DNA of 64,000 nucleotides, from positions 1 to 64,000 of the forward strand of contig NZ_BMKE01000009.1 in NCBI RefSeq assembly GCF_014643915.1, written 5' to 3'. Each line of letters begins with the position of its first letter. Within the stretch, counting starts at the first letter, position 1. Under the pieces are notes generated by a model that saw only the letters and a list, made by a program, of their open reading frames with translations, was not told where the DNA came from and searched no databases. The position numbers were made by a program, and so were the translations under genes. The stretch comes from Oceanisphaera marina. Its GTDB lineage: Bacteria > Pseudomonadota > Gammaproteobacteria > Enterobacterales > Aeromonadaceae. Of the stretch, positions 1 to 10,006 are shown in pieces.

Positions 1-51
1 ATATTCTGCCTGAAAAAAGAAAACGGCCCAAGAGTAGGACCGTTCGGATAT

Positions 52-100
52 CAAAAACTCGGTACACCATTCAGTCTAAACACGCTTAACTGAATGGTGT
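52..100 (-). terminator. Likely rpmE transcription terminator
   Basis: A perfect 12-bp inverted repeat (ACACCATTCAGT at 64-75, ACTGAATGGTGT at 89-100) with a 13-nt loop lies 36 bp beyond the rpmE stop. On the minus strand it is followed by ACCGAG and a run of five T, the layout of an intrinsic terminator, although the stem is not GC-rich. Confidence 0.6.
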
Positions 101-135
101 TAGCCCTGAGGCGCCTTTTTTGCGATGAGTATCGC

Positions 136-351
136 TTACTTCTTGCTTGCAAGCGCACCAAAGCGCTTGTTGAAACGGTCAACGCGGCCGCCGCTATCAA
201 CCATTTTCTGCTTACCAGTGTAGAAAGGGTGGCAAGCGGAGCAAACGTCCAGGTTCAGGCTTTTACCTAAGGTAGAGCCAACTGTGATTTCGTTACCACA
301 AGAACATTTGGCAGTAATATCTTTGTACTCTGGGTGAATACCGTTTTTCAT
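136..351 (-). CDS. rpmE: 50S ribosomal protein L31 (zinc-binding form)
   Basis: This 71-residue protein is ribosomal protein L31 of the large subunit, a bridge protein near the central protuberance. It is the C+ zinc form: CSC at residues 16-18 and CSAC at 37-40 supply the four metal-binding cysteines, and the family block HPFYTGKQK follows. The ATG at 351 is chosen because it gives the universally conserved start MKNGIHPEY; a longer frame reaching to 411 carries an N-terminus foreign to L31. It is transcribed away from priA, the arrangement also found in E. coli. A sigma-70-like promoter lies about 90 bp upstream. Confidence 0.97.
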   Translation of the reverse strand: MKNGIHPEYKDITAKCSCGNEITVGSTLGKSLNLDVCSACHPFYTGKQKMVDSGGRVDRFNKRFGALASKK

Positions 352-440
352 GGGGACAACCTCTGAATGTGTAGGCCGTGTCGCTATCTGATCCGATGCC
401 AGACACCACACGAATGATTCACGTTTTGTGAAGGGTGCGA

Positions 441-469
441 ATAATATAGTATCGCTTTTTTACAGGCAA
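441..469 (-). promoter_or_regulatory. Predicted sigma-70 promoter of rpmE
   Basis: On the minus strand a TTGCCT -35 element (464-469) and a TATTAT -10 element (441-446) are separated by 17 bp, near-ideal for sigma-70. They lie in the rpmE/priA divergent gap and point toward rpmE. Prediction from sequence only. Confidence 0.6.
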
Positions 470-493
470 GGATAACCGGAGGATAAATCACCA

Positions 494-2692
494 ATGTCGA
501 CACCGACAGAACTTGCGTTGCTGCGGGTTGTGCTGCCCGTTCCGCTACGGCGAGAATTTGATTACCTCTGCCCTTTGCCCTTGCCGAAACCCGGCTGCAG
601 AGTATCGGTGCTGTTTGGCAATCGAGCCTTGACCGCACTGGTGTTATCGCACCCCGAGGCTTCAGACATAGCTCTGACCAAGCTCAAGCCCATAGTAGCG
701 GTGCTGGACGACACCCCCATACTGGCCGAGGCCGAGCTTAAATTACTGGCCTGGGCCACCCAGTATTACCTGCATGCACCGGGAGAGGTCTATTTTCAGG
801 CCTTGCCCACGCTGTTGCGCAAGGGCGAAGCCGCCGCCTACCGTAGCGCACCTTATTGGCATTTGCTGGACGCTCAAGCCGAAGCATCACCCCAGGCCAT
901 CAAACAACAGCAGGCGCTCACACTATTGCGTCAGGGCCCTCTCAGCAGCGGCGAACTGCAGATCAGAGGCATTAGCAGCGCCATTTTGCAGGCACTTGCC
1001 AAAAAGCAGCTGATAGAAAAACGCGAACAGGTACCCGCAGCCAGTGACTGGCGAGGTACAAGACTGCTGGTTGCCGAAAACGACAAACCGCGCCTCACCA
1101 CAGAGCAGGCACTGGCCGTCAGCGTCATTCAAAGTACGCAAGGATTCAGCCCCTTTCTGCTGGAAGGGATCACCGGCTCGGGTAAAACCGAGGTGTATCT
1201 GCAAATTATGGAAACAGTCTTGCAGGCCGGTTTGCAGGTATTGGTGCTGGTGCCGGAAATTGGCTTGACGCCTCAGACCATAGCGCGCTTTCAGCAACGT
1301 TTCAGCTTGCCGATCAGTACCCTGCACTCGGGTATGAACGAACGCGAGCGGCTGGATGCCTGGCTGTCGTGTCGAGACGGCAGCACCGCCATCGTCATCG
1401 GCACCCGCTCTGCCCTGCTGACGCCCTTTGCCCGCCTGGGGCTGATCATTATCGATGAAGAGCACGACACCTCGTTCAAGCAGCAGGAAGGGTTTCGTTA
1501 TCATGCTCGGGATTTGGCCTTGCTGCGGGCCCATCAGCTCGATATTCCGATTGTACTGGGTTCGGCCACCCCGTGTTTCGAAAGTCTGCAGAATGCGGCC
1601 ACCGGCAAATATCAGTTACTGACCCTGAGTCAACGACCGGGCACGGCCACCGTGGCCGAGCATGTATTGCTGGACAGCAAACACGTGCAAATGCAGGCGG
1701 GATTGTCCCCGCAGTTGATTGAGTTACTGGGGCAGGAGCTGGGCAAGGGCAATCAGGTGATGCTGTTTTTAAACCGCCGCGGCTATGCTCCGGCGCTGTT
1801 ATGTCACAGTTGTGGCTGGCTGGCCGATTGCGAACGCTGTGACGCCCACTACACCTGGCACCGTCACCCTTCTCGCCTGCACTGTCATCATTGTGATCAT
1901 CAGCGCGCTCTACCGCCGGTATGCCCCCATTGCGGTAGCCAGCAACTGATCGGCACCGGCCTGGGAACCGAGCAGGTCGAGCAAGCCTTGACCGGGCTGT
2001 TTCCACAATATGGCATTATTCGTATCGATCGCGATAACACTCGCCGCAAGGGCAGCCTTGCCCAGCATCTGGAAGGCATTCGCAACGGGCAATATCAGAT
2101 ATTGATTGGCACCCAGATGCTGGCCAAGGGGCATCACTTTCCCGATGTCACGCTGGTGGCCATGCTGGATGCCGACGGCGCCCTGTTTGCCAGCGACTTT
2201 CGTGCCACCGAGCGTTTTGCCCAGCTGTACATTCAGGTAGCAGGCCGGGCGGGCCGGGCCAGCAAACCCGGGCGTGTGATATTGCAGACCCATCAGCCGG
2301 AACACGCACTACTGCAGGATCTCGCCAATCAGGGATATCGCCACTTCGCCCACAGCGCATTACAGGAACGACAAGCCGCCGCCTTGCCGCCCTTCAGTTT
2401 TCAGGCGCTGTTTCGCGCCCAAGCCACGGACGCTCGTCAGGTACAAACATTTTTACAGCAACTGGCACAGCAGCTACAGCCCCAGCTGCCGGCGACCGTT
2501 TTGTGCCTGGGACCACTCAGCGCACAGATGGAGCGCAAGGCGGGTCAGTATCGCTACCAGTTGTTGTTACAGGCCAGTAATAGACGAGCACTGGCGGCCG
2601 CCTGCCGGTTGGCACTGGCATTAATTGATACCCAGGTATCCGCTCGCAAGGTGCGCTGGTCACTGGATATCGACCCCGTTGAACTGTGGTGA
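494..2692 (+). CDS. priA: Primosomal protein N' (replication restart helicase PriA)
   Basis: PriA is a 3'-5' superfamily-2 DNA helicase that recognises stalled forks and D-loops and reloads DnaB outside oriC. The 732-residue product is the usual family length. The Walker A loop GITGSGKT is at residues 225-232 and the DEEH box at 321-324. The zinc-binding insert has all eight cysteines in four pairs (437/440, 446/449, 464/467, 477/480), and the helicase C-terminal block with QVAGRAGRA follows. A GGAGG ribosome site about 12 nt before the ATG supports this start. It is divergent from rpmE and followed after about 100 bp by argS. Confidence 0.97.
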   Translation: MSTPTELALLRVVLPVPLRREFDYLCPLPLPKPGCRVSVLFGNRALTALVLSHPEASDIALTKLKPIVAVLDDTPILAEAELKLLAWATQYYLHAPGEVYFQALPTLLRKGEAAAYRSAPYWHLLDAQAEASPQAIKQQQALTLLRQGPLSSGELQIRGISSAILQALAKKQLIEKREQVPAASDWRGTRLLVAENDKPRLTTEQALAVSVIQSTQGFSPFLLEGITGSGKTEVYLQIMETVLQAGLQVLVLVPEIGLTPQTIARFQQRFSLPISTLHSGMNERERLDAWLSCRDGSTAIVIGTRSALLTPFARLGLIIIDEEHDTSFKQQEGFRYHARDLALLRAHQLDIPIVLGSATPCFESLQNAATGKYQLLTLSQRPGTATVAEHVLLDSKHVQMQAGLSPQLIELLGQELGKGNQVMLFLNRRGYAPALLCHSCGWLADCERCDAHYTWHRHPSRLHCHHCDHQRALPPVCPHCGSQQLIGTGLGTEQVEQALTGLFPQYGIIRIDRDNTRRKGSLAQHLEGIRNGQYQILIGTQMLAKGHHFPDVTLVAMLDADGALFASDFRATERFAQLYIQVAGRAGRASKPGRVILQTHQPEHALLQDLANQGYRHFAHSALQERQAAALPPFSFQALFRAQATDARQVQTFLQQLAQQLQPQLPATVLCLGPLSAQMERKAGQYRYQLLLQASNRRALAAACRLALALIDTQVSARKVRWSLDIDPVELW

Positions 2693-2793
2693 ATGCGCTC
2701 CCTTTGCCTTGACGGTAGTTTTCTGCACCCGATATGAGTAGAATTTCTTCCCCTGGTTAGCTCCAACCTTGTCTTTAATTTGGTGAACTGATA

Positions 2794-4551
2794 ATGAAAG
2801 AACATATTCAAGCTCTGCTTGAGCAAACGGTCTCTACTCTGAAACAGCAAGGCAAACTGCCTGCAGAACTGGCCCCTCGCATTCAAGTAGACAGAACCAA
2901 AGACAAGGCCCACGGAGATCTGGCAACTAACCTGGCTCTATTGCTGGCCAAACCGGCCGGGCAAAATCCCCGCGCCCTGGCACAATTGCTGGTAGACAAC
3001 CTGCCCGCTTCCGAGCTGGTGGCCAAAACCGAGCTGGCAGGCCCCGGCTTTATCAACTTTTTTCTCGACAGCAACTGGCTTGGCGGTCAGGTAGACGCCA
3101 TGGTCGCCAACGACCGCGCCAATGTGCCCGTGGTAGACCAGCCCAAAACCATAGTCGTGGATTACTCGGCCCCCAACGTGGCCAAGGAAATGCACGTCGG
3201 CCACCTGCGTTCCACCATTATTGGTGATGCCCTGGTACGCACTCTGGAGTTCCAGGGCCACAAGGTGATCCGCGCCAACCACATCGGCGACTGGGGCACC
3301 CAGTTCGGCATGCTGATTGCCCATCTGGAAGAACTGGAGAAAGCAAACCCAGAGGTTGCCAACTCGGGCTTGTCGGATCTGGAACAGTTTTATCGCGAGT
3401 CCAAGCAAAAATACGATGCAGACCCGGTGTTTGCCGAACGGGCCCGCAACTATGTGGTGAAGCTTCAGGGCGGTGACACCTATTGCCTGGCCATGTGGCA
3501 GAAACTGGTCAACATTACTCTGCAGCATAATCAGGCCGTGTACGATCGACTCAATGTGTCTTTGACCCCGGATAATGTGATGGGCGAAAGCATGTATAAC
3601 CCCATGCTGGCCGGCATCGTCGAAGACCTGCTGCAGCAAGGGCTGGCGATAGAAGACGAAGGTGCCATAGTGGTGCGCCTGGACGAATATAAAAACAAAG
3701 ACGGTGACCCCATGGGGGTGATTATCCGCAAGAAAGACGGCGGTTACCTCTATACCACCACCGATATTGCCTGTGCCAAATATCGTTATGAACAGCTGGG
3801 TGCCGACCGCGTGTTGTACTTTATCGATTCGCGTCAGCATCAGCACTTGATGCAGGCCTGGAGCATAGTGCGCAAAGCCGGTTACGTTCCAGAGTCAGTC
3901 AGCCTGGAGCACCATGCGTTTGGTATGATGCTGGGTAAAGATGGCCGTCCGTTCAAAACCCGCTCCGGTGGTACCGTGCGCCTGGTCGATCTGCTGGACG
4001 AAGCACAGGAAAGAGCCGCCGCCCTGCTGGCCAAGAAAGACACGGGTTTAAGCGAGGCAGAAAAAAGCGAGATTGTGCGTCGCGTGGCCATGGGTGCCGT
4101 CAAGTATGCGGACTTGTCCAAGAGCCGCACCACAGACTACATCTTCGACTGGGACAACATGCTGTCGTTCGAGGGCAATACCGCCCCGTATCTGCAATAT
4201 GCCTACACCCGCATTCAGTCTATTTTCCGCAAGTCCGGTATCGTCACCGACGCCAACCTTCAAGGCCAGGTGATTATTCAGGCCCCGGCAGAAGAAGCGC
4301 TGGCACAAAAGCTGGTGCAGTTTAACGACACCATTAAATCCGTGGCCGACAAAGGCTTGCCGCATTTGATGTGTCTGTATCTCTATGAGCTGTCTGGCGC
4401 CTTTATGAGCTTTTATGAAGCCTGCCCCATCAACAAGGAAGGGGTGAGCCCTGAAGAGCGCAGCAGCCGCCTGCGATTGTGTGCCGCCACCGCCAAGGTA
4501 TTGCAGCAGGGCCTGTCACTGTTGGGTATTGATACCATGGAGCGCATGTAA
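2794..4551 (+). CDS. argS: Arginyl-tRNA synthetase
   Basis: This is a class I aminoacyl-tRNA synthetase that charges tRNA-Arg in the cytoplasm. The 585-residue product is close to E. coli ArgS (577). The HIGH-type signature HVGH is at residues 134-137. As usual for this subfamily there is no true KMSKS; the equivalent FKTRSGGTV loop starts at residue 387. The N-terminal Add1 tRNA-binding domain covers about residues 1-90, and the anticodon-binding alpha-bundle ends with IDTMERM. The stop codon is only 3 bp from the next ATG, so the ftsN-like gene is probably translated from the same message. Confidence 0.97.
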   Translation: MKEHIQALLEQTVSTLKQQGKLPAELAPRIQVDRTKDKAHGDLATNLALLLAKPAGQNPRALAQLLVDNLPASELVAKTELAGPGFINFFLDSNWLGGQVDAMVANDRANVPVVDQPKTIVVDYSAPNVAKEMHVGHLRSTIIGDALVRTLEFQGHKVIRANHIGDWGTQFGMLIAHLEELEKANPEVANSGLSDLEQFYRESKQKYDADPVFAERARNYVVKLQGGDTYCLAMWQKLVNITLQHNQAVYDRLNVSLTPDNVMGESMYNPMLAGIVEDLLQQGLAIEDEGAIVVRLDEYKNKDGDPMGVIIRKKDGGYLYTTTDIACAKYRYEQLGADRVLYFIDSRQHQHLMQAWSIVRKAGYVPESVSLEHHAFGMMLGKDGRPFKTRSGGTVRLVDLLDEAQERAAALLAKKDTGLSEAEKSEIVRRVAMGAVKYADLSKSRTTDYIFDWDNMLSFEGNTAPYLQYAYTRIQSIFRKSGIVTDANLQGQVIIQAPAEEALAQKLVQFNDTIKSVADKGLPHLMCLYLYELSGAFMSFYEACPINKEGVSPEERSSRLRLCAATAKVLQQGLSLLGIDTMERM

Positions 4552-4554
4552 TCC

Positions 4555-5145
4555 ATGGCCAGGGATTACGTTAGGCGCAGCAAACCCACCGCCAAGAGCA
4601 AAAAACGCCCCGCCAAGGGCGGTAACCGCAGTCGTGCACCGCAGCCGCGGCGGGTCCCCGTGCTGCCGATTATTTTGCTCATTATGGTCGCGGGGGCCCT
4701 TGGCTACCTGATCTATATCATAAAGGGAGCGGCCGACAGCCGCCCTTCTGATGGTGTGCCTGTGGCAACACAGGCCCCGGCCTCCACGTCGCAGGCACCG
4801 CGCCCAATCGTAAATCCTATCGATCAGAAACCGGTCGAGAAATGGACCTACATCGAGCAGCTGGAAAACAAGGAAGTAGTGGTACATGTGCCTGAAGCTC
4901 AGGAATCCACCCGCCCTTATCTAGTACAGTGCGGTTCTTTCCGCTCTGCGGCACAGGCCGAGCAATTGAAAGCCAAAATTGCCTTTCAGGGGCTGGTGGC
5001 TGAAGTTCGCCATAAAAGTGACAGCTCCTGGTACCGCGTAATCCTGGGTCCTTACGACAGCAAACGACTGGCTGAACAGCACAGACACAAGCTGATCAAG
5101 GCAAAAGCCGTGAGTGATTGTGCAATCTGGTTCTGGGAGGGTTGA
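4555..5145 (+). CDS. ftsN: Short FtsN-like cell division protein with SPOR domain
   Basis: The 196-residue protein has a basic cytoplasmic tail (residues 1-35), one transmembrane helix (about 38-58), a short linker and a C-terminal SPOR domain (about 120-196) that binds denuded septal peptidoglycan. Cys126 and Cys189 flank the SPOR fold at nearly the spacing of the disulfide in E. coli FtsN. Its place between argS and hslV matches the ftsN locus of relatives. The protein is much shorter than E. coli FtsN (319 residues); the periplasmic linker that carries the essential FtsN segment is compressed. The ftsN name rests on synteny and architecture; a generic SPOR protein is the alternative. Confidence 0.8.
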   Translation: MARDYVRRSKPTAKSKKRPAKGGNRSRAPQPRRVPVLPIILLIMVAGALGYLIYIIKGAADSRPSDGVPVATQAPASTSQAPRPIVNPIDQKPVEKWTYIEQLENKEVVVHVPEAQESTRPYLVQCGSFRSAAQAEQLKAKIAFQGLVAEVRHKSDSSWYRVILGPYDSKRLAEQHRHKLIKAKAVSDCAIWFWEG

Positions 5146-5226
5146 TCTCGCTTACTGCCGTCCCCATTTCGTTGTTAGTGACATTTTTGCCAGCCAGGCT
5201 GGCTACACAGTCAAGTGAGGTTTTTA

Positions 5227-5757
5227 GTGACAACGATCGTTTCAGTACGCCGTAATGGCAAAGTGGTTATCGGCGGTGATGGCCAGGTTTCTCTGGGTAA
5301 CACCGTAATGAAAGGCAATGCCCGCAAGGTACACCGCCTGTTTAATGGCAAGGTGCTGGCCGGTTTTGCCGGTGGCACCGCAGATGCCTTTACCCTGCTG
5401 GAACGCTTTGAGGCCAAGCTGCAGGCCCACCAGGGCAACCTGGAGCGGGCTGCCGTAGCGCTGGCGAAAGACTGGCGCACCGATCGCTCCTTGCGTCGGC
5501 TAGAGGCACTGCTGGCAGTTGCCGACGACAAAAACTCCTTCATCATTACCGGTAACGGCGACGTGGTGCAGCCCGAGCAGGATTTGATTGCCATCGGCTC
5601 CGGGGGCTCGTTTGCCCAGTCTGCGGCTCGCGCCCTGCTGGAGAATACCGAGCTGGAAGCCGACGAAATCGTCAAAAAAGCGCTCACTATTGCCGGCGAA
5701 ATCTGCGTGTTTACCAACGGCAACCAGACCATCGAAGAGCTGGATTACAACCACTGA
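5227..5757 (+). CDS. hslV: ATP-dependent protease HslVU, peptidase subunit
   Basis: HslV is the proteasome-like peptidase that forms a double hexameric ring capped by HslU. The chosen GTG start at 5227 gives MTTIVSVRR, so that removal of Met exposes the catalytic N-terminal threonine. The 176-residue length equals that of the E. coli protein. A GAGG ribosome site lies 6 nt upstream; an upstream in-frame GTG at 5215 would bury the threonine and cannot be used for an active enzyme. The sequence GGDGQVSLG and the glycine-rich AGGTADAF follow the family pattern. It forms an operon with hslU. Confidence 0.96.
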   Translation: MTTIVSVRRNGKVVIGGDGQVSLGNTVMKGNARKVHRLFNGKVLAGFAGGTADAFTLLERFEAKLQAHQGNLERAAVALAKDWRTDRSLRRLEALLAVADDKNSFIITGNGDVVQPEQDLIAIGSGGSFAQSAARALLENTELEADEIVKKALTIAGEICVFTNGNQTIEELDYNH

Positions 5758-5805
5758 TTTGCTTCGGACAGCATGCTGTTGCTGTCCGCACCATAGGATT
5801 TGATT

Positions 5806-7134
5806 ATGTCTGACATGACACCAAGAGAAATCGTCCACGAGCTGGACCAGCACATTGTTGGCCAGTCTGACGCCAAGCGCGCGGTGGCCATCGCCCTGCG
5901 TAATCGCTGGCGTCGCATGCAGCTCACTCCCGATCTGCGCCAGGAAGTCACGCCCAAGAACATTCTGATGATAGGCCCGACCGGGGTGGGGAAAACCGAA
6001 ATTGCCCGTCGCCTGGCCAAACTGGCCAATGCGCCCTTTATCAAGGTAGAAGCGACCAAGTTCACCGAAGTCGGCTATGTGGGTAAAGAAGTAGACAGCA
6101 TCATTCGCGATCTGACCGATGTGGCCATGAAAATGACCCGCGATCAGCAGATCAAGAAACATCGTCATAGCGCCGAAGAAGCCGCCGAAGAACGCGTGCT
6201 TGATGCCTTGCTGCCTAACCCCCGCAACAGCTGGGGCGAAGAAGAAAAGGCTGATAACAGCAACAGCCGTCAGATATTTCGCAAGAAACTGCGCGAAGGC
6301 CAGCTGGACGATAAAGAAATAGAAATTGACGTGTCGGCCCCCCAGATGGGCGTGGAAATCATGGCGCCCCCCGGCATGGAAGAAATGACCAATCAATTGC
6401 AGGGCATGTTCCAGAACCTGTCCGGCAACACCAGCAAACAGCGCAAGATGAAAATCAAAGACGCGCTCAAGCTGCTGATCGAAGAAGAAGCCGCCAAACT
6501 GCTGAACCCGGAAGAGCTGAAAGAACAGGCCATTCATGCGGTAGAAAACCACGGTATCGTCTTTATCGATGAATTTGACAAAATCTGCAAACGCGGCGAA
6601 AGCTCGGGCCCGGACGTATCTCGTGAAGGGGTTCAGCGCGATCTGTTGCCGCTTATCGAAGGCAGCACCGTCAATACCAAACATGGCATGGTGCGCACCG
6701 ACCATATGCTGTTTATAGCGTCGGGCGCGTTTCAGGTGGCCAAGCCATCCGACTTGATCCCCGAGTTGCAAGGTCGTTTGCCGATTCGAGTCGAGCTGTC
6801 TTCGCTGAATACCGATGACTTTGAACGTATTCTGACCGAACCGAATGCGTCCTTGACCGAGCAGTACAAGGCATTGCTGGCCACCGAAAACGTGACGGTC
6901 GACTTTACCAAAGAAGGCATTCGTCGCCTGGCAGAAGCCGCCTGGCGGGTAAACGAAAGCACCGAGAACATTGGTGCACGTCGCCTGCATACGGTCATGG
7001 AACGCCTGCTGGATGAGCTATCATTCGAAGCCTCCGACAAGCCAGGTACCACAGTGGTGGTTGATGAAGCCTATGTGGATCGTTATCTCAAGAACCTGGT
7101 GGAAGACGAAGACCTGAGCCGTTACATCCTCTAA
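5806..7134 (+). CDS. hslU: ATP-dependent protease HslVU, ATPase/unfoldase subunit
   Basis: HslU is the AAA+ ring that unfolds substrates and feeds them to HslV. Walker A GPTGVGKT lies at residues 57-64, and Walker B has Asp255-Glu256 in FIDEFDK. The I-domain lies between them, and the C-terminus SRYIL is the tail that docks into HslV pockets. The ATG at 5806 has an AGGA site 7 nt upstream, whereas the ATG at 5800 lies too close to it. The 442 residues match E. coli (443). It is separated from hslV by 48 bp. Confidence 0.97.
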   Translation: MSDMTPREIVHELDQHIVGQSDAKRAVAIALRNRWRRMQLTPDLRQEVTPKNILMIGPTGVGKTEIARRLAKLANAPFIKVEATKFTEVGYVGKEVDSIIRDLTDVAMKMTRDQQIKKHRHSAEEAAEERVLDALLPNPRNSWGEEEKADNSNSRQIFRKKLREGQLDDKEIEIDVSAPQMGVEIMAPPGMEEMTNQLQGMFQNLSGNTSKQRKMKIKDALKLLIEEEAAKLLNPEELKEQAIHAVENHGIVFIDEFDKICKRGESSGPDVSREGVQRDLLPLIEGSTVNTKHGMVRTDHMLFIASGAFQVAKPSDLIPELQGRLPIRVELSSLNTDDFERILTEPNASLTEQYKALLATENVTVDFTKEGIRRLAEAAWRVNESTENIGARRLHTVMERLLDELSFEASDKPGTTVVVDEAYVDRYLKNLVEDEDLSRYIL

Positions 7135-7232
7135 CTTTCCCTGGTTACGGGAGCGGTCACACGATTGTGATTGAAAACCGCTCCCATCGCTTTATACTTG
7201 AAGTCACCTTGTTTCCAGATGTGGCTGATTCC

Positions 7233-7718
7233 ATGGAATACAATACTTCAGAATTGTGCGATACCTATATTGATATGGTGGACGTGGTTGAACCCATGTT
7301 CTCCAGTTTTGGCGGCCGTAATTCGTTCGGCGGCACTATTTCCACCATCAAATGCTTTGAGTCCAACGGCCTGATTGCCGAGGCGGTCAAGGAAGACGGC
7401 GTGGGCCGGGTGTTACTGATTGATGGCGGTGGCTCGCTGCGTCGCGCACTCATTGACGCCAACCTTGCCGAAATCGCGGCCGAAAACGGCTGGGAAGGTA
7501 TTATCTGCTATGGTTGCGTACGCGAAGTGGATGCGCTGGAAGACGTGGACATTGGTATTCAGGCACTGGCTTCCATTCCCGTGGGTGCCGATGATAACGA
7601 TATTGGCGAACAGGAAGTACCGGTGAATTTTGGCGGTGTTACCTTTTTACCTGCCGACCATGTCTATGCCGATACCACGGGCATTATTCTGTCACCCGAA
7701 TCATTGGATATAGAATAA
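7233..7718 (+). CDS. rraA: Regulator of ribonuclease activity A
   Basis: RraA is a small trimeric protein that binds RNase E and damps its activity on many mRNAs. The product of 161 residues matches E. coli RraA in length and along its whole sequence, from [12 protein letters not shown] through the glycine motif [10 protein letters not shown] to the end [15 protein letters not shown]. The ATG at 7233 is preferred; the frame is open upstream to 7167 but that extension has no family counterpart. It lies about 100 bp after hslU, as in E. coli where rraA is near hslVU, and ends before a strong bidirectional terminator. Confidence 0.95.
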   Translation: MEYNTSELCDTYIDMVDVVEPMFSSFGGRNSFGGTISTIKCFESNGLIAEAVKEDGVGRVLLIDGGGSLRRALIDANLAEIAAENGWEGIICYGCVREVDALEDVDIGIQALASIPVGADDNDIGEQEVPVNFGGVTFLPADHVYADTTGIILSPESLDIE

Positions 7719-7743
7719 AAAACAGCGGTCAGCCGCGCATAAC

Positions 7744-7775
7744 AAAAAGGCCAGCCCCAAGGGGCTGGCCTTTTT
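7744..7775. terminator. Bidirectional terminator between rraA and zapB
   Basis: A perfect inverted repeat, AAAAAGGCCAGCCCC at 7744-7758 and its complement at 7761-7775, forms a GC-rich hairpin with A-run and T-run flanks. It therefore can stop transcription from both the plus-strand rraA and the minus-strand zapB. Confidence 0.9.
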
Positions 7776-7836
7776 GTCGTTATCAACCCTGGGTTACGGC
7801 TGATACAGATTACGCCGGCATTGTCGACGCTATAAT

Positions 7837-8088
7837 TCAAGCGCTCTCTTCTACCTGATCAATCTTGCCCAGCAACACACGCAGGCGATCTTGCCAGGCT
7901 TCATGCTGCTGCTTCAGCTGCTGGTTTTCCTGATCCAGCTGGCTGTGGTTTTGCTTGAGCTGCTGGTTTTCTTCACCCAGTTTGCCATTCAGCTCTTTCA
8001 GCTCTTCCACTTCCATTTGCAGCAAGTCAATGGCATCGACGGCAGCTTGAATTTTTGTTTCCAGTTTTTCCAATACATCAAAAGACAT
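7837..8088 (-). CDS. zapB: Cell division factor ZapB
   Basis: ZapB is a small cytoplasmic coiled-coil protein that joins the Z-ring through ZapA and links it to the chromosome terminus via MatP. The 83-residue product is almost entirely heptad-repeat coiled coil, very rich in Q, E, L and K. It starts [14 protein letters not shown] and carries the block [15 protein letters not shown] typical of the family. It stands alone between two convergent-side boundaries: the shared terminator downstream and a 140-bp gap before cysE upstream. The position next to rraA agrees with E. coli order. Confidence 0.93.
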   Translation of the reverse strand: MSFDVLEKLETKIQAAVDAIDLLQMEVEELKELNGKLGEENQQLKQNHSQLDQENQQLKQQHEAWQDRLRVLLGKIDQVEESA

Positions 8089-8230
8089 GCACTCACCCCT
8101 AACTCACGGTTATCCGGCCCACTGGCCCCTCAGCGATCGAGGATACAGCGGCCTTTGTCAGACAACAAGTAGCCGCTACCATTGCAACGTCGATTAGATT
8201 AAATTTATTTCGATTGCGTCAGTTAACGTC

Positions 8231-9013
8231 TCAGATATTCTGATTCATATCCAGTGATGGCTTGTCCGAACAGGGTCTGCCTACCACTCGAGCCGGTACC
8301 CCAGCCACTGTGGTATGAGGAGGTACTGCCTCCAGTACCACGCTGCCGGCGCCAATTTTAGCCCCGCAGCCCACCTCGATATTGCCCAGAATCTTGGCAC
8401 CGGCACCAATCATGACCCCTTGTCGTATCTTGGGATGACGATCGCCGCCCGCTTTGCCGGTTCCTCCCAGAGTGACGCTCTGCAGAATAGAGACATCGTC
8501 TTCAATCACGGCGGTTTCTCCCACCACTATGCCGGTGGCGTGATCAAACATGATTCCCTTGCCAATGCGTGCCGCCGGGTGCACATCAACCCCGAACACC
8601 ACCGATATCTGATTTTGCAGATAGGTGGCCAGGGCCCGACGGCCATGACGCCACAACCAGTTGGCAACCCGATAACCCTGCAAGGCATGAAACCCTTTTA
8701 AATACAGCAAGGGCGTCGAAAACAGATCCACTGCCGGATCCCGCTCCTGTACCGCACAAATATCGGTGGCGGCCATATCAAGAATACCCGGCTCCGCATC
8801 CACCACACTTTCTATGACTTCACGCAGGCTGATGGCCGGCATCACCGAGCTTTCCAGCTTGTTGGCCAGAATAAAGCTCAGTGAGCACTTAAGGGTGTCA
8901 TGATTCAGAATGGTCGAATAATAAAAGCTGCCAAGCATAGGCTCTTCCACGATCATCCACCTGGCTTCTTCGCGGATGCGTAACCAGGTACTCGCTTGAA
9001 TGCCGTCTTCCAT
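8231..9013 (-). CDS. cysE: Serine O-acetyltransferase
   Basis: CysE makes O-acetylserine from serine and acetyl-CoA, the first step of cysteine synthesis. The 260 residues contain the helical N-terminal domain and the left-handed beta-helix of hexapeptide repeats (about 140-230). Catalytic Asp143 and His158 align at the same numbers as in E. coli. The C-terminus ends MNQNI; the terminal isoleucine peptide is the part that inserts into CysK to form cysteine synthase, and this ending resembles the Haemophilus tail. The ATG at 9013 is 3 bp from the stop of the small upstream gene, so the two are co-transcribed. Confidence 0.96.
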   Translation of the reverse strand: MEDGIQASTWLRIREEARWMIVEEPMLGSFYYSTILNHDTLKCSLSFILANKLESSVMPAISLREVIESVVDAEPGILDMAATDICAVQERDPAVDLFSTPLLYLKGFHALQGYRVANWLWRHGRRALATYLQNQISVVFGVDVHPAARIGKGIMFDHATGIVVGETAVIEDDVSILQSVTLGGTGKAGGDRHPKIRQGVMIGAGAKILGNIEVGCGAKIGAGSVVLEAVPPHTTVAGVPARVVGRPCSDKPSLDMNQNI

Positions 9014-9016
9014 GGG

Positions 9017-9307
9017 TTAAACCTTGTCTTTTATGAATTGAGGTTCGCTCATATGCTGAGCTGCAAACTGTTGGGGTGTAACCGATATCGGGTCCATATG
9101 AATTATAATATCGGAACGAGAACGTAACTGATCGGCGCGAATGGCGACCGAGTCGGTTTTTCTGATCACATAACTTTGGAACAAAACCAACCCCAAAGTC
9201 AATAATAACGACACTCCCATCAGACCCGCCACCGCGGTAGCAGCCACGGCGGCGATAGTGACCAGTCGAGCATAAGAGGCGGTTGACTGATCGACATCTT
9301 CTTTCAT
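9017..9307 (-). CDS. Small membrane protein between trmL and cysE
   Basis: The function is not recognised. The 96-residue product has a short polar start, a long hydrophobic stretch (about residues 14-47) that could form one or two membrane helices, and a polar C-terminal half. The ATG has a GGGGAG ribosome site 7 nt upstream. Gaps of 18 bp to trmL and 3 bp to cysE show a three-gene unit. The tight spacing and good ribosome site argue that it is a real gene; no motif was seen that would tie it to cysteine synthesis or tRNA modification. Confidence 0.7.
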   Translation of the reverse strand: MKEDVDQSTASYARLVTIAAVAATAVAGLMGVSLLLTLGLVLFQSYVIRKTDSVAIRADQLRSRSDIIIHMDPISVTPQQFAAQHMSEPQFIKDKV

Positions 9308-9325
9308 TTTTTACTCCCCAAGGCC

Positions 9326-9790
9326 TTACTGGCCGCCAACGAAATCCTGCTGGCGCCATGCTTCATAACTGATGATAGCCACGGCGTTGGAGAGATTCAG
9401 ACTACGACTGTCTGCCTGCATCGGAATACGAATGCGCAGCTCTGGGGCTATCGCTGCCAGTACCTCGTCCGGCAGGCCACGGGTCTCGGGCCCGAACAAC
9501 AGCACATCCCCCGCTTGATAACTTGCCTGGTGATGAGGCTGGCTGCCCTTGGTAGTACAGGCAAAAATGCGCTGCCCGGCGACGGCTTGCAAAAAATCGG
9601 CATAATTCTTGTGCTGAAAGATGCGGCCAAAATCCGCATAATCCAACCCGGCTCGACGCAGCCTTTTTTCTTCCAGGGTAAAACCCATGGGCTCGATAAG
9701 ATGTAGCCGACAGCCGTTATTACGTGCCAGGCGCATAATGTTACCGGTATTGGGAGCAATTTCAGGTTCATAAAGCGCAATATCAAACAT
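9326..9790 (-). CDS. trmL: tRNA (cytidine/uridine-34 2'-O-)-methyltransferase
   Basis: TrmL is a SPOUT-class, knotted methyltransferase that methylates the wobble ribose of tRNA-Leu isoacceptors with S-adenosylmethionine. The 154-residue product has the N-terminal [15 protein letters not shown] block and the knot motifs [13 protein letters not shown] and [12 protein letters not shown]. It heads a minus-strand unit followed by the small membrane protein and cysE; trmL is also beside cysE in E. coli. Upstream lies a dispersed intergenic repeat rather than another gene. Confidence 0.95.
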   Translation of the reverse strand: MFDIALYEPEIAPNTGNIMRLARNNGCRLHLIEPMGFTLEEKRLRRAGLDYADFGRIFQHKNYADFLQAVAGQRIFACTTKGSQPHHQASYQAGDVLLFGPETRGLPDEVLAAIAPELRIRIPMQADSRSLNLSNAVAIISYEAWRQQDFVGGQ

Positions 9791-9805
9791 GGGGTTCTCT
9801 GTAAT

Positions 9806-10006
9806 GAGTGAAGAGTAAAGGGTGAAGCGGACAAGATCATACCCAACACTCGATCTTAAAGACTAGGGGTTTTTCTGCCACGGAATACACGGAAAAAAGA
9901 CCATTTCAAGGGGTGAAACGTAGCGCGATCGCCCGGTATTCCGCGGCAAGAACAGGTTTAGGTGTTATCTCGTCCTCTTTACGCTTCACTCTTTACTCTT
10001 CACCGC
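9806..10006. repeat. Dispersed intergenic repeat, copy 1 (inverted pair)
   Basis: A forward arm GAGTGAAGAGTAAAGGGTGA (9806-9825, continuing GCGGACAAGAT) and an inverted arm (9970-10006, reading GCGGTGAAGAGTAAAGAGTG on the minus strand) enclose about 140 bp. The interior includes TGCCACGGAATACACGGA at 9876-9893. The same motifs recur at 11.4, 44.6, 53.4 and 54.3 kb. The inverted arm provides the TGA stop of the adjacent MATE gene. Confidence 0.8.

Noticed and set aside
5500-6990. Long open frame of 496 codons opposite hslU
   Set aside because: It is a shadow of hslU, with low-complexity composition rich in Phe, Gly, His and Gln and no ribosome site or family match.
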